A DNA stretch of 61,029 bases from assembly GCA_009923315.1 (NCBI GenBank), contig RFTU01000006.1, forward strand, positions 1 to 61,029, given 5' to 3'. Source of the stretch: Betaproteobacteria bacterium. GTDB taxonomy: Bacteria > Pseudomonadota > Gammaproteobacteria > Burkholderiales > Burkholderiaceae_C. Below the pieces are notes generated by a model, which worked only from the letters and a program-made list of their open reading frames with translations, was not told the DNA's origin and ran no database searches. This document shows positions 9,700 through 18,426 of the stretch, one piece after another. The translations under genes and the position numbers were made by a program. Numbering within the stretch: position 1 is the stretch's first letter; each line of letters opens with the position of its first letter.

Positions 9700-9711
9700 A
9701 CCGCCGGTTCA
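9697..9711. terminator. Palindrome containing both stop codons of two convergent genes; weak bidirectional terminator candidate
   Basis: TGAACCGCCGGTTCA forms a 6-bp stem with a 3-base loop. The TGA of the DUF1854 gene is its left arm and the TGA of the ribonucleotide reductase gene, on the other strand, is its right arm. No T-tract follows on either side, so intrinsic termination would be weak. Confidence 0.35.
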
Positions 9712-11289
9712 GCTGACGAGCACGCCCGGTCGGCTGCCGCGGCGGAACACCGATATCCCCTTGAGCCCCAGTCGCCAGGCGGTCTGCAGCAGAGCCTGGA
9801 TGTCTTCGGGGGTCGTGGCTTGCGGTACCGACAAAGTCTTGCTGATCGCCCCGTCCACATGCGGTGCCAGGGCGGCGACCATCGCCAGCTGCGCCTCGGG
9901 CGACACACGCTCTTGCCAGTCCCAGCCCTGCGCCGGTTCGTCCGCCAGGCCCCTGATGCTCATCCACAAGCGGTGCGCATGGGACTGCACCCAGGCACTG
10001 CAGGTGCGGCCTTCGGGGTCTTGCCAGCGCCGCTGCCACTGGGCGGCGGTGATGGGCTCAAGCCCGCTGCTGACATTGTCGCCAAAGGCCACGCTGATGC
10101 TGGCAGCCGGGGCGATGGCCAGCAGGTGCGAGTGGCGCAGTCCGTGGCGCCGGATGGCCTGACGCAAGTCGGCCGGCAAGCGGGCTGCATAGCGAGGCAG
10201 CTGCAGCACGGCAGACGCCTCGAACGTCGGGTAGGGCCCGCGTTCGCGTGCCAGGCGCACCGAGGCGCGGTAGGCCGCGTGGGCGATGAAGCGCATCAAC
10301 TGTGCCGCCACTTCCCGCCCCTGTGGCGCGCTGTAGGACCGATTCAGCAGGGCCAGTGCGTCGCCCAGGCCGGTGATGCCCAGGCCGATACGCCGCGTGG
10401 CGTGCATTTCCCGGGCTTGCTGGGGCAGTGGCCAGTGGGTGATGTCCAGGGCATTGTCCAACGCCCGCACGCCCACATGCACGAGCGAGGCCAGCAGACC
10501 CCATGACACGCGGGCCTGTGGCGCGAAGGGGCCCTGCACCACGCGGGTGAGGTCGATGGAGGCCAGCGCGCACGCACCGAAGGGCGGCAGGGGTTGTTCA
10601 CCGCAGGGGTTGGTCGCGTGCAGGGTCTCGCGCGCGCCCAGGTTGTCGTCAGCCTGCACACGGCTGGTGAACAGCAGGCCTGGCTCACCGCCGGCCCAGG
10701 CGGCCTGAGCGATCGCCCGCAGGCGAGCACTTGCAGCGCCGTTGGGGTCTCGATGGGCGGCCTGCATGAAGCCGTCGTCCACGGCCACTGCGCGGGTCAG
10801 ATGCGGGTGGGACGAAGGGGATGCGGCGATGAAGGCTTCGATCTCGGGGTGGTCGGCTCGCAGGACGGCCATCTGTGCGGCGCGTCGGCAGCCGCGCGGC
10901 GGGTGTTCGATGGAGCGCGCCACCGCTTCGGCCAGGTCCGAGTAATCGACACCCACGCCGCCCCCGGCACGCAGCGTGGCCCGCAGTCGACGCGGCAGCT
11001 CCGACTCGGGCTCGGCCGGCAGCACGAAGCAGTTCATCAAGGTGGGACGGTATGCACCGGCAGCAGGTTCGACCCCTACCCCGGCCATGATGCGACCGCC
11101 GGGCAGCAGCCCGCTGCGCAAGGCCGATTCAAAGCGTTGCGCCCACCGCCCGCGCAGCTGCACGGGCTCCACCTGCGCCAAGGCTTGGGCCACACGGCGA
11201 TGGGTGTCGCAGGGCAGCACCTCGCCGGGCTGCGCATACTTTTCCTGGTACCAGCGCAGGCTCATGGCCTGCACCGGCAAGGACTGCAT
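9709..11289 (-). CDS. nrdJ: Adenosylcobalamin-dependent (class II) ribonucleoside-diphosphate reductase, compact form
   Basis: 526 residues. It reduces ribonucleotides to deoxyribonucleotides using a thiyl radical generated from B12. The catalytic set is present: first redox Cys in MNCFVLP (about Cys87), the NPCGEQ motif (Asn227, Cys229, Glu231), the second redox Cys in FGACALASIDL (about 239), and a phosphate-binding segment IAPAASISVAFGDNVSSGLEP. There is no N-terminal ATP-cone, and the protein stops at about GISVFRRG with no C-terminal zinc/cysteine tail that would normally relay electrons. It is therefore much shorter than the usual class II enzymes. Its ATG overlaps the stop of the upstream membrane-protein gene (ATGA). 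Confidence 0.85.
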   Translation of the reverse strand: MQSLPVQAMSLRWYQEKYAQPGEVLPCDTHRRVAQALAQVEPVQLRGRWAQRFESALRSGLLPGGRIMAGVGVEPAAGAYRPTLMNCFVLPAEPESELPRRLRATLRAGGGVGVDYSDLAEAVARSIEHPPRGCRRAAQMAVLRADHPEIEAFIAASPSSHPHLTRAVAVDDGFMQAAHRDPNGAASARLRAIAQAAWAGGEPGLLFTSRVQADDNLGARETLHATNPCGEQPLPPFGACALASIDLTRVVQGPFAPQARVSWGLLASLVHVGVRALDNALDITHWPLPQQAREMHATRRIGLGITGLGDALALLNRSYSAPQGREVAAQLMRFIAHAAYRASVRLARERGPYPTFEASAVLQLPRYAARLPADLRQAIRRHGLRHSHLLAIAPAASISVAFGDNVSSGLEPITAAQWQRRWQDPEGRTCSAWVQSHAHRLWMSIRGLADEPAQGWDWQERVSPEAQLAMVAALAPHVDGAISKTLSVPQATTPEDIQALLQTAWRLGLKGISVFRRGSRPGVLVS

Positions 11290-11606
11290 CACGGGCGCGC
11301 CACGCGACGCCGTGCAAGGCTCAGCACCGATAGGCCGGCCACGCTCAGCAGCAGCAGCAACACCCCCATCAAGGGCAGGCGCCAGGGCTCGGGCAGGGCC
11401 CACCAAGCCAACCACAGCAGACCGCTCAGGCCCACAGCCAGCATCAGCAGGCCCAGGCACAGAAGCGCCAACGCCTCGAACAGACGCTGGCGTTCGCGCT
11501 CCAACGCCAAGGTGCAGGCGCTGCGCCACTGCTCCACGCGCTCGAGACCCACGGCCATGGCCAGGCGCAACAGCTCACGCAGCAGTTCCTGCAGCACGGG
11601 CCACAT
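11289..11606 (-). CDS. YqjE/phage-holin-like membrane protein
   Basis: 105 residues with an amphipathic N-terminal half (LERVEQWRSACTLALERERQ) and two hydrophobic spans near residues 42-65 and 75-95, joined by WWALPEPWRLPL. This is the layout of the YqjE / holin-X family of small inner-membrane proteins. It lies 10 bases downstream of a YqjD/ElaB-like gene, the pairing found in yqjDEK loci, and overlaps nrdJ by four bases. The function in the family is poorly known; the name reflects topology and context, not lysis activity. Confidence 0.75.
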   Translation of the reverse strand: MWPVLQELLRELLRLAMAVGLERVEQWRSACTLALERERQRLFEALALLCLGLLMLAVGLSGLLWLAWWALPEPWRLPLMGVLLLLLSVAGLSVLSLARRRVARP

Positions 11607-11616
11607 GCGCAGCAGC

Positions 11617-11931
11617 CTAGCGTCGGCTGCTCATCAGATACCCGGCCAACAGACCCACGCCACTGGCCACGCCCACAGCGGCCCAGGGGTTGCGGTGCAC
11701 GAACTCATTCGCACTGCGGCTGGCGGCGACCGCGCGGTCGGTGGTCTGCTGCTGCAGCGCGTTGAGCTGCTCGCGCACCTGCGTCAATCGGTCCTGGGTG
11801 CGCTCGCGCCAAAGAGCGGCACCGTCACCCAGCTGCTGACCACTGGACTTGAGCAGGTCTTCGGCATCGCGCATCACCACGCGCAGGTCCTGCATCAGTT
11901 TTTCCTTTTGAACATCCAGAGTCTGGTTCAT
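11617..11931 (-). CDS. YqjD/ElaB (DUF883) family membrane-anchored protein
   Basis: 104 residues from the ATG at 11931 (MNQTLDVQKEKL), preceded by a strong AGGAGAAG ribosome binding site. A long helix with heptad-like spacing (about 10-70) is followed by the family hallmark VHRNPWAAVGVASGVGLLAGYLMSSRR. That segment is a C-terminal transmembrane anchor with a GxGxxxG face and a basic end. E. coli homologues bind stationary-phase ribosomes and anchor them to the inner membrane. It heads a three-gene run with the YqjE-like protein and nrdJ. Confidence 0.88.
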   Translation of the reverse strand: MNQTLDVQKEKLMQDLRVVMRDAEDLLKSSGQQLGDGAALWRERTQDRLTQVREQLNALQQQTTDRAVAASRSANEFVHRNPWAAVGVASGVGLLAGYLMSSRR

Positions 11932-12001
11932 GCACTTCTCCTGGTGGGATTGGGGAAGTGCGTACCTTAGGCCGCCGGCAGGCATGCCGCACAGAGGGAA
12001 C

Positions 12002-12784
12002 TCAACCTCGACCCACGAAGGGCATGTTCGTGGCCATGACGGTCATGTGCAGCACGTTGGCCGACAGCGGCAGGTTGGCCATGTAGACCACCGCCTGCGC
12101 CACATGCGACACCTCCATCACCGGCTCTACCTTGGTGCTGCCGTCGGCCTGCACCACGCCCTGGGTGAAGGCTGTGGTCATGTCGGTGGCGGCGTTGCCG
12201 ATGTCGATCTGACCCACCGCAATGTTGTACTGGCGCCCGTCCAGCGAGGCACTCTTGGTGAGCCCGGTGACCGCGTGCTTGGTGGCGGTGTAGGCCGATG
12301 AGTGCGGGCGCGGCGCGTGAGCCGAGATGGAGCCGTTGTTGATGATGCGCCCGCCGCGCGGACTCTGCGACTTCATCACCCGAAAAGCGTGCTGGGTGCA
12401 CAGGAAGACACCATTCAGGTTGGTGTCCACCACCTGCTTCCAGGCCGCGAATTCGATGTCTTCCAACAGGCCCTTGGGGGCAAACAGACCGGCGTTGTTG
12501 AACAAGAGGTCCACGCGGCCGAAGTGCCCCAGGGTGGTGTCGAAGAGCGCGGCCACCGAGGCCTCATCCGTGACATCGGCCTGCACGGCGATCGCACGCT
12601 CGTGGATCGGGCCGTGAGCCGCCGCCTCAACGGCCGCCCGGGCGATGGCGGCTTGCAAGGCGGCGACGTCTCGACCGCTGAACACGACGCGCCAGCCATC
12701 GGCCAGCAAGGCGGCGGCGCTGGCCGCGCCAATGCCGCGCGCCGCACCCGTGATCAGGGCCACTCGGTTGTGGGGGTTGTGCAT
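12002..12784 (-). CDS. Short-chain dehydrogenase/reductase
   Basis: 260 residues with a classical SDR Rossmann fold. The cofactor motif [11 protein letters not shown] is at about 12-22, the structural motif NNAG near 95, the catalytic Ser in [10 protein letters not shown], and the YTATK catalytic pair. The Arg-containing cofactor loop (FSGRDVAAL) suggests NADP(H), as inference. It starts 4 bases after the stop of the formate dehydrogenase alpha-subunit gene, in the place where fdsC and fdsD usually sit, so it is probably co-transcribed with the formate dehydrogenase. The substrate cannot be read from the sequence. Confidence 0.85.
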   Translation of the reverse strand: MHNPHNRVALITGAARGIGAASAAALLADGWRVVFSGRDVAALQAAIARAAVEAAAHGPIHERAIAVQADVTDEASVAALFDTTLGHFGRVDLLFNNAGLFAPKGLLEDIEFAAWKQVVDTNLNGVFLCTQHAFRVMKSQSPRGGRIINNGSISAHAPRPHSSAYTATKHAVTGLTKSASLDGRQYNIAVGQIDIGNAATDMTTAFTQGVVQADGSTKVEPVMEVSHVAQAVVYMANLPLSANVLHMTVMATNMPFVGRG

Positions 12785-12788
12785 CGGC

Positions 12789-15698
12789 TTATCTTAGTTC
12801 GACGGCCACCGCGCAGTACTTCACCCCTGCAATCTTGGCGATCGGATCCAACGCCGGATGGGTGAGAAGATTGGCCGCCGCTTCGGCATATGCGAAGGGA
12901 ATGAACACCGTATCCAGCGGCGTGGCCTCGTCGGCGCGGGCCATCAGCTCGATCTGGCCGCGGCGGGAGGACACGCGCACCATCTGCCCCGCGCGCACGC
13001 CCAGCCCGGCCAGCGTCTGCGGATGCAGGCTCGCAGTGGGTTGCGGCTCCAAGGCGTCCAGGACCTGGGCGTGCCGCGTCATGGAGCCGGTGTGCCAATG
13101 CTCCAGTTGACGTCCGGTGATCAGCACCAGGGGGAACTGCGCATCGGGCCGCTCGGCGGCAAAGCTCAGGGCAGAGGGCACCAAGCGGGCTCGCCCGCTG
13201 TCCGTCGGGAAGTGGTCGGTGAAGACCACCGACTGGCCGGGTTGGTCTTCCGCCGCGCACGGGGAGGTCACCGCCCCTTCCCGCTGCAGGCGTGCCCAGG
13301 TGATGCCGGCCATCGAGGGCATGAGCGAGCGCATTTCATCGTGCACCGCACCGATGCCCGCATCGCCGCCAAGGGGGTCGATCGCATAGGCCCAGGGCAG
13401 GCCCATGCGTTGGGCCAACTGTTCGATGATCCAAGCATCGGCACGGGCGCCGGTCTCGGGGTTCGCCGATCCGTTGCCCGGCGGCTGGAGCGCGGGCCGG
13501 CCGATTTGCATGAGGCGATCGGTGTTGGTCACGGTGCCCGTCTTCTCGGGCCAGGCACTGGCGGGCAGCACCACATCGGCCAGGGCTGCGGTTTCGGTGA
13601 GGAAGATGTCCTGCACCACCAGATGCTCCAGCGCGGCCAGGGCTTGGCGCGCCTGGCTGGCGTCCGGGTCGCTCATCGCGGGGTTCTCCCCTTCGATGAA
13701 CATGCCGCGCACGACACCGGCCTGGATCGCCTTCATCACCTCCACCACCGTGAGTCCGGCCTCAGAGGGCAGCGAGCCAGGCTTCAAGCCCCAGGCCTGC
13801 TCGAAGTGGCCCCGTACAGCCGGATCGGTCACGCGTTGGTAGTCCGGCAGCATCATGGGAATCAGGCCCGCGTCGCTGGCACCCTGCACATTGTTTTGGC
13901 CGCGCAGGGGGTGCAGCCCCGTTCCGGGGCGACCGATCTGGCCGGTGACCAGGGCCAGCGCCATGAGCGCGCGCGCGTTGTCGGTGCCGTGAACATGCTG
14001 GCTCACCCCCATGCCCCAGAGGATCATGCTGGCGCGGCTGGTGGCGAAGGTGCGGGCCACTTCGCGCAAGGTCGGTGCTTCGATGCCGCACACCGACGCC
14101 ATCGCCTCGGGGCTGAAGTCCTTCAGGTGTTGCCGCAGCGCCTGGAAGTCCTCGGTCCGATCGCGCACAAAGGTCTCATCGATCAAGCCCTCCTCCACGA
14201 TGGTGTGCAGCAGGGCGTTGAGCAGGGCCACATCGGAGTCGGCCCTGAAGGTCAGGGTGCGCCAGGCGTGGCGGTGCAGCTCGGTGCGGCGCGGGTCCGC
14301 CAGGATGAGCTTGGTGCCGCGTGCCACCGCATTCTTGATGAAGCTGGCGGCCACCGGATGGTTGACCGTGGGGTTGGCTCCGATCAACAGCACCACTTCG
14401 GCCAGCGCCACATCGCGCACCGGGTTGCTGACCGCCCCGGAGCCGATGCCTTCGAGCAGCGCCGCCACGCTGGAAGCGTGGCACAGCCGGGTGCAGTGGT
14501 CCACGTTGTGGCTGCCAAAGCCCGTGCGCACCAGTTTTTGGAAGAGGTAGGCCTCTTCGTTGCTGCCTTTGGCCGATCCGAAGCCCGCCAGCGACATCGG
14601 GCCGTGCCGGTCGCGCAGGCGCTGAAGTCCATGGGCCGCAGCGTCCAGGGCTTCGCTCCAGGTGGCCGGACGGAAGACCTCAGACCAATGCGTGGGCTTG
14701 ATCTTCAGCGGGTCCTTCGGCACATCGGTGCGGCGGATCAGCGGCGTGGTCAGGCGCTCGGCGTGGTGCACATAGTCAAAACCAAAACGGCCCTTGACGC
14801 ACAGTCGAGCGGCATTGGCCGGGCCGCGGCGGCCTTCGACGGCGATGATGCGTTCGCGGTGCTCCCGTGTGGGCATGGGACTGGCGGCTTCGGTGGCAGC
14901 CGCCGCCGGCGCTGCGGCAGCGGCTGCAGCGCAAGCCTCAGGGGTGCCCGCCACCAGATAGGTCAGTTGACAGCCGACCCCGCAAAACGGACACACCGAA
15001 TCGACGCGCCGCGAGGCCGCCACCGCTGCACTGCCATTGGCCGGCGCCAGTGCGCCGGTTGGGCAGGCCTGCACACACTCGCCGCAGGCCACGCAAGTGG
15101 ACTGGCCCATAGGGTCGCGCTGGTCGAACACGATCTGGGCCTGACCGCCGCGGAAGGCCAGGCCGATGACATCGTTGCCCTGTTCGTCGCGGCAGGCTCG
15201 CAGGCATCGGGTGCACTGGATGCAGGCCGACAGGTTGACCGTCATGGCGGGGTGGCTGGTGTCGGGTGCCACTGCCGGGCGGGCTTGGAATCGGCTGTGC
15301 GCCACACCCCGCTGGGCACACCAACGGTCGAGTTCGTTGTGGTGCCGCAAGGGCAGCTGAGCATCGGGGGTGGGCGGCACATCGGCGCGGAGCAATTCCA
15401 GCACCAGGCGCTGGGCGCGTTGCACTCGAGGCGTGGCGGTGTGCACCACCATGCCGTGCTGCACTGTCCGGCAGCATGACGCGCTGAGGGTGCGCTCGCC
15501 CTGGACTTCGACCACACAGGCCCGACAGTTGCCCTCAGCCCGCAAGCCATGCTCACCGTGGTCAGGCGCATGGCACAGGTGAGGAATGGCGGTACCCTGG
15601 GCACGTGCGGCCTGCCACAGGGTTTGGCCCTCAACCGCCGTGACCATCTGCCCATCGATTTCCAACTGCACGGTCTTGAGTTCGCGGGGGGCGTTCAT
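12789..15698 (-). CDS. fdsA: NAD-dependent formate dehydrogenase alpha subunit (Mo/W bis-MGD, FdsA type)
   Basis: 969 residues; oxidises formate to CO2 in the cytoplasm and passes electrons through Fe-S clusters to FdsB. The N-terminal [2Fe-2S] ligands are Cys42, 58, 61 and 75. Two ferredoxin-type motifs follow ([11 protein letters not shown] and [12 protein letters not shown]). Then come CPFCGVGC at the head of the molybdopterin domain and the active-site pair Cys406-His407 in RLCHASSV, so cysteine, not selenocysteine, binds the metal. An Ala-rich stretch (about 255-275) is inserted between CPFCGVGC and [11 protein letters not shown]. The start overlaps the fdsB stop (ATGA). No fdsC or fdsD gene follows. 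Confidence 0.93.
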   Translation of the reverse strand: MNAPRELKTVQLEIDGQMVTAVEGQTLWQAARAQGTAIPHLCHAPDHGEHGLRAEGNCRACVVEVQGERTLSASCCRTVQHGMVVHTATPRVQRAQRLVLELLRADVPPTPDAQLPLRHHNELDRWCAQRGVAHSRFQARPAVAPDTSHPAMTVNLSACIQCTRCLRACRDEQGNDVIGLAFRGGQAQIVFDQRDPMGQSTCVACGECVQACPTGALAPANGSAAVAASRRVDSVCPFCGVGCQLTYLVAGTPEACAAAAAAAPAAAATEAASPMPTREHRERIIAVEGRRGPANAARLCVKGRFGFDYVHHAERLTTPLIRRTDVPKDPLKIKPTHWSEVFRPATWSEALDAAAHGLQRLRDRHGPMSLAGFGSAKGSNEEAYLFQKLVRTGFGSHNVDHCTRLCHASSVAALLEGIGSGAVSNPVRDVALAEVVLLIGANPTVNHPVAASFIKNAVARGTKLILADPRRTELHRHAWRTLTFRADSDVALLNALLHTIVEEGLIDETFVRDRTEDFQALRQHLKDFSPEAMASVCGIEAPTLREVARTFATSRASMILWGMGVSQHVHGTDNARALMALALVTGQIGRPGTGLHPLRGQNNVQGASDAGLIPMMLPDYQRVTDPAVRGHFEQAWGLKPGSLPSEAGLTVVEVMKAIQAGVVRGMFIEGENPAMSDPDASQARQALAALEHLVVQDIFLTETAALADVVLPASAWPEKTGTVTNTDRLMQIGRPALQPPGNGSANPETGARADAWIIEQLAQRMGLPWAYAIDPLGGDAGIGAVHDEMRSLMPSMAGITWARLQREGAVTSPCAAEDQPGQSVVFTDHFPTDSGRARLVPSALSFAAERPDAQFPLVLITGRQLEHWHTGSMTRHAQVLDALEPQPTASLHPQTLAGLGVRAGQMVRVSSRRGQIELMARADEATPLDTVFIPFAYAEAAANLLTHPALDPIAKIAGVKYCAVAVELR

Positions 15699-17461
15699 GG
15701 CGGGCCCTCCTGCACTTCATGCGGGAAGAAGCGCCGCACGCTGTCCATGGGATTGGGCGCGGCTTGGCCCAAACCGCAGATCGAAGCCTCGCGCATCACG
15801 AAGGAAAGCTCCTCCATCAGCGTGCTGTCCCAATGGCGCTGTTGCATCAGCTTGACGGCCTGCCCGGTGCCTTCGCGACAGGGCGTGCACTGGCCGCAGC
15901 TTTCGTGCTCGAAAAAGCGCATCAGGTTGAGCGCCGCATCGCGCGCGCGGTCGTACTGGCTGAGCACCACCACGGCCATCGAGCCCACGAAACAACCATG
16001 GGAGGCCAGCGTTTCCTGCCCTGGCGGTGCGGCCCCATCGAAGTCCAAGGGCAGATGCGCCAACGAGGCCGGCAGGATGCCGCCACTGGCGCCGCCGGGC
16101 AGATAGGCGTACAGCTCGTGGCCCGGCAGCATGCCGCCGGCGTATTCGTCGATGAGCTCACGCGCACTGATGCCCGCGGGGGCCAAGTGGACGCCGGGCT
16201 GTTGAACGCGGCCTGACACCGAGAAGCGACGCAGGCCCGTTCGGCCTCGCAGGCCATGGGACGCGAACCAGGCCCCGCCGCGCTCGACGATGTCGCGCAC
16301 CCAGCTCAGGGTTTCATGGTTGTGCGCCAGCGTGGGGCGACCGAAGACACCCACCTGCGCCACATAGGGCGGGCGCTGGCGGGGCATGCCGCGCTTGCCT
16401 TCGACCGATTCGATGAGCGCGGACTCCTCCCCGCAGATGTAGGCACCCGCGCCGCGGCGCAATTCGATGTTCGGCATGGCCTGCGGCGGGATGGGGGGCT
16501 GTTCGAGCAGCGCCGTCAATTCCCGCTGCAGCGCATGGCGGGCCGCATGGTATTCGTCGCGCAGATAGATCCAAACCCGTTCAATGCCCACCACCTGGCA
16601 CGCCACCAGCAGGCCCTCGAGCATGCGGTGCGGGTCGGTCGCCAGGAGGTGGCCATCCTTGAAGGTGCCCACCTCGCCTTCGTCCAGATTGACCACCAGA
16701 TGGCGGGGGCCGCGCTCGGCACGAACCAGTTGCCACTTTCGAAAGACCGGAAAGCCCGCCCCACCCAAGCCCTTGAGCTGTGAGGCTTGCAGTTCGTCCA
16801 GCACCTGCTGGGCGCTGCGGCGTCCGGCGTGCAGGTCCTGCACCAGGCGGTAGCCTCCCCTGTCCCGGTAGGGCGTGTAGCCGATGAGCTCGGGCAGCGC
16901 CACGGGACCCGTGTGACCGGCAGCCAAGGCTGCCTGGACCCTGGCCGGGTTGGCGTGTCCCATTTCATGCTGACCCACGCAGGCCGCAGGTGCCTGATGG
17001 CAACGGCCAATGCAGGGTGCTTCCTGCACGTCCACCGTTGAATCCGCACAGGCCTGCGCCAAGTCGCGCAGCAGGGCCTGTCCTCCGGCCATCGCGCACG
17101 ACAGGCTGGTGCACACCCTCACCGTCACCCCCGGAGCCGGGGACTCGTCGTCCAGCAAACGGAAGTGGTGATAGAAGCTCGCCACCTCAAAGACCTCGGC
17201 CTGGCTGATGCGCAGCCGTTCGGCCAACGCGGCCAACTGCATCGGGCGCAGGCCCTGCTCGGCGTCCTGAAGGCGGTGCAAATGCTCGATGAGCAGGTCG
17301 CGCCGGGCTTCCAGACCCTGGCACCGCGTCTGCACGCTGGTGCGGGCCTGCTCGTCCGGGATACGACCCTTGGGTGTGGCCCGGGCGGCCGCTCTCCCAG
17401 ACCCTTGCCCAGGTGCGGCGCTGGCGGTCTGGGCCAGGATGGGGATCACGGGCGACTTCAC
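15695..17461 (-). CDS. fdsB: Fused formate dehydrogenase gamma-beta subunit (NuoE-like plus NuoF-like, FdsG-FdsB)
   Basis: 588 residues carrying what are usually two subunits. The N-terminal thioredoxin-like NuoE/FdsG part (about 45-190) has [2Fe-2S] ligands Cys117, Cys122, Cys150 and Cys154. The NuoF/FdsB part follows, with the FMN/NADH site GGAGFPVFRKW and NLDEGEVGTFKDGHLL, and the [4Fe-4S] motif ESCGQCTPCREG near 518-526. It transfers electrons from FdsA to NAD+. Translation starts at a GTG at 17461; I see no better ATG. The 58 bases upstream are AT-rich and hold repeated TGCATTA motifs. Confidence 0.9.
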   Translation of the reverse strand: MKSPVIPILAQTASAAPGQGSGRAAARATPKGRIPDEQARTSVQTRCQGLEARRDLLIEHLHRLQDAEQGLRPMQLAALAERLRISQAEVFEVASFYHHFRLLDDESPAPGVTVRVCTSLSCAMAGGQALLRDLAQACADSTVDVQEAPCIGRCHQAPAACVGQHEMGHANPARVQAALAAGHTGPVALPELIGYTPYRDRGGYRLVQDLHAGRRSAQQVLDELQASQLKGLGGAGFPVFRKWQLVRAERGPRHLVVNLDEGEVGTFKDGHLLATDPHRMLEGLLVACQVVGIERVWIYLRDEYHAARHALQRELTALLEQPPIPPQAMPNIELRRGAGAYICGEESALIESVEGKRGMPRQRPPYVAQVGVFGRPTLAHNHETLSWVRDIVERGGAWFASHGLRGRTGLRRFSVSGRVQQPGVHLAPAGISARELIDEYAGGMLPGHELYAYLPGGASGGILPASLAHLPLDFDGAAPPGQETLASHGCFVGSMAVVVLSQYDRARDAALNLMRFFEHESCGQCTPCREGTGQAVKLMQQRHWDSTLMEELSFVMREASICGLGQAAPNPMDSVRRFFPHEVQEGPP

Positions 17462-17464
17462 GAT

Positions 17465-17522
17465 TGCATTTTAGTGCATTACATCACCATCGTAAAGCAT
17501 AATAATGCACTTTATTGCATTA
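17465..17522. promoter_or_regulatory. AT-rich promoter/operator region of the formate dehydrogenase operon with repeated TGCATTA motifs
   Basis: The block is strikingly AT-rich against its GC-rich surroundings. AGTGCATTA (17473-17481) and its exact reverse complement TAATGCACT (17503-17511) form an inverted repeat. Further copies of TGCATT/TGCATTA lie at 17465-17470 and 17516-17522. Four spaced half-sites upstream of a catabolic operon suggest a dimeric regulator of the LysR or GntR type, but no regulator gene is adjacent. TATTAT- and TATGCT-like hexamers on the minus strand could serve as the -10. Confidence 0.5.
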
Positions 17523-18161
17523 TCTCCGCTCGATCCCCGGTAGTCGGCGGGCGGCGTCCTCCCAGGTTTCATCGAACCAGGTGTCACCCTGGAGGGCCGC
17601 CCGAAGCATGGGCAGGGCATCCAAACCCCAGAACAGGCGCCCTTCGCACTCGAAAGTGGGCACCCCGAAGAGGCCTTTGGCCAGCGCCTCGTCCGTGAGG
17701 GCCTTGAGCCGTGCCTTGACGTCGTCGGCCTCTGCCGCCTGCGGCCCCAGTCCCATGGCGGCCCGCAGGTTCGCCAGGCGCGCGGGGTCCAGCGGGTCGC
17801 CGCCACCTTGCCACACATGGCGAAACACCTGTTCCACCTGATGCCGGTTGGGCAAGCCCATGGGGCCTGCGGCGGCCAGCAGGAGGCGCAGGAGCACCAA
17901 AGGGTTGAACGGGTGCTGGGCCGGCAGGTCCAGCCGAATGTTCAACTGCCGCGCCTGCCAGGACACCTGGCGGAAGGTCCAGGCCCGCTTGGGCTCGATT
18001 TCCGCCGGCCCCTTGTGGTGGTGGTGCTTGAGCAGGGCACCGAAGAGCACCGGCTTGTAGTCCACCACCACCGAACAGCCCTCCAGGGCCTGAGGCAGGT
18101 GCTCGAAGGCCAAGTGGGCATAGGGGGAAATCGGATCGAACCAGAAGTTCAGCGATTTCAT
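17520..18161 (-). CDS. 2-hydroxychromene-2-carboxylate isomerase-like protein (DsbA/GST-kappa fold)
   Basis: 213 residues from the ATG at 18161 (MKSLNFWFDPISPYAH). The thioredoxin-like N-terminus has Ser in place of the redox Cys pair (FDPISPYAHLAFEHL), as in HCCA isomerases and kappa glutathione transferases. The helical insert contains a PKRAWTFRQVSWQARQLNI segment, and the end has GVPTFECEGRLFWGLD with the cis-Pro loop. It lies just after a DUF1289 gene at the tail of the leucine operon. A true naphthalene-pathway role is unlikely here; I read it as a glutathione-dependent isomerase or transferase of unknown substrate. Confidence 0.8.
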   Translation of the reverse strand: MKSLNFWFDPISPYAHLAFEHLPQALEGCSVVVDYKPVLFGALLKHHHHKGPAEIEPKRAWTFRQVSWQARQLNIRLDLPAQHPFNPLVLLRLLLAAAGPMGLPNRHQVEQVFRHVWQGGGDPLDPARLANLRAAMGLGPQAAEADDVKARLKALTDEALAKGLFGVPTFECEGRLFWGLDALPMLRAALQGDTWFDETWEDAARRLPGIERR

Positions 18162-18183
18162 GGCGTGCCTTTCCAGCAGGACC

Positions 18184-18426
18184 TCAGGCCGCCTGCGCGC
18201 CGCCTTCGGGATCTGACGGACCCTGGAAACGGGCACCCAGCAGGCGGCGCCGATCCGGCAGAAGCGCCCAGATCTGACGCTTGCCCCCCTCATCCAGGCC
18301 TGCCCACGCGGCAATTTCGGGCAGGGTGCGGGCACAACCCAGGCACCAGCCCGTCGCGTGGTCCATCCGACAGATGCTGGTGCAGGGGCTGGGCACCGCG
18401 GCGGCGGAAAACGTCATGGTGCTCAC
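18184..18426 (-). CDS. DUF1289 domain protein
   Basis: 80 residues. The motif SPCTSICRMDHATGWCLGCARTLPEIAAW carries four cysteines in the DUF1289 pattern (CxxxC, CxxC), which looks like a small metal-binding domain. The GTG start at 18426 overlaps the stop of the HMG-CoA lyase gene (GTGA); an ATG three codons later is the alternative. Members often sit beside metabolic operons; the function is unknown. Confidence 0.8.
   Translation of the reverse strand: MSTMTFSAAAVPSPCTSICRMDHATGWCLGCARTLPEIAAWAGLDEGGKRQIWALLPDRRRLLGARFQGPSDPEGGAQAA

Noticed and set aside
14470-14500. Possible selenocysteine in formate dehydrogenase
   Set aside because: The active-site codon at 14481-14483 is TGC (Cys406) on the coding strand, and no in-frame TGA occurs.
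12858-15479. An 873-codon open frame opposite fdsA
   Set aside because: Antisense shadow of fdsA with His/Gln/Gly-rich sequence and no recognisable motif.
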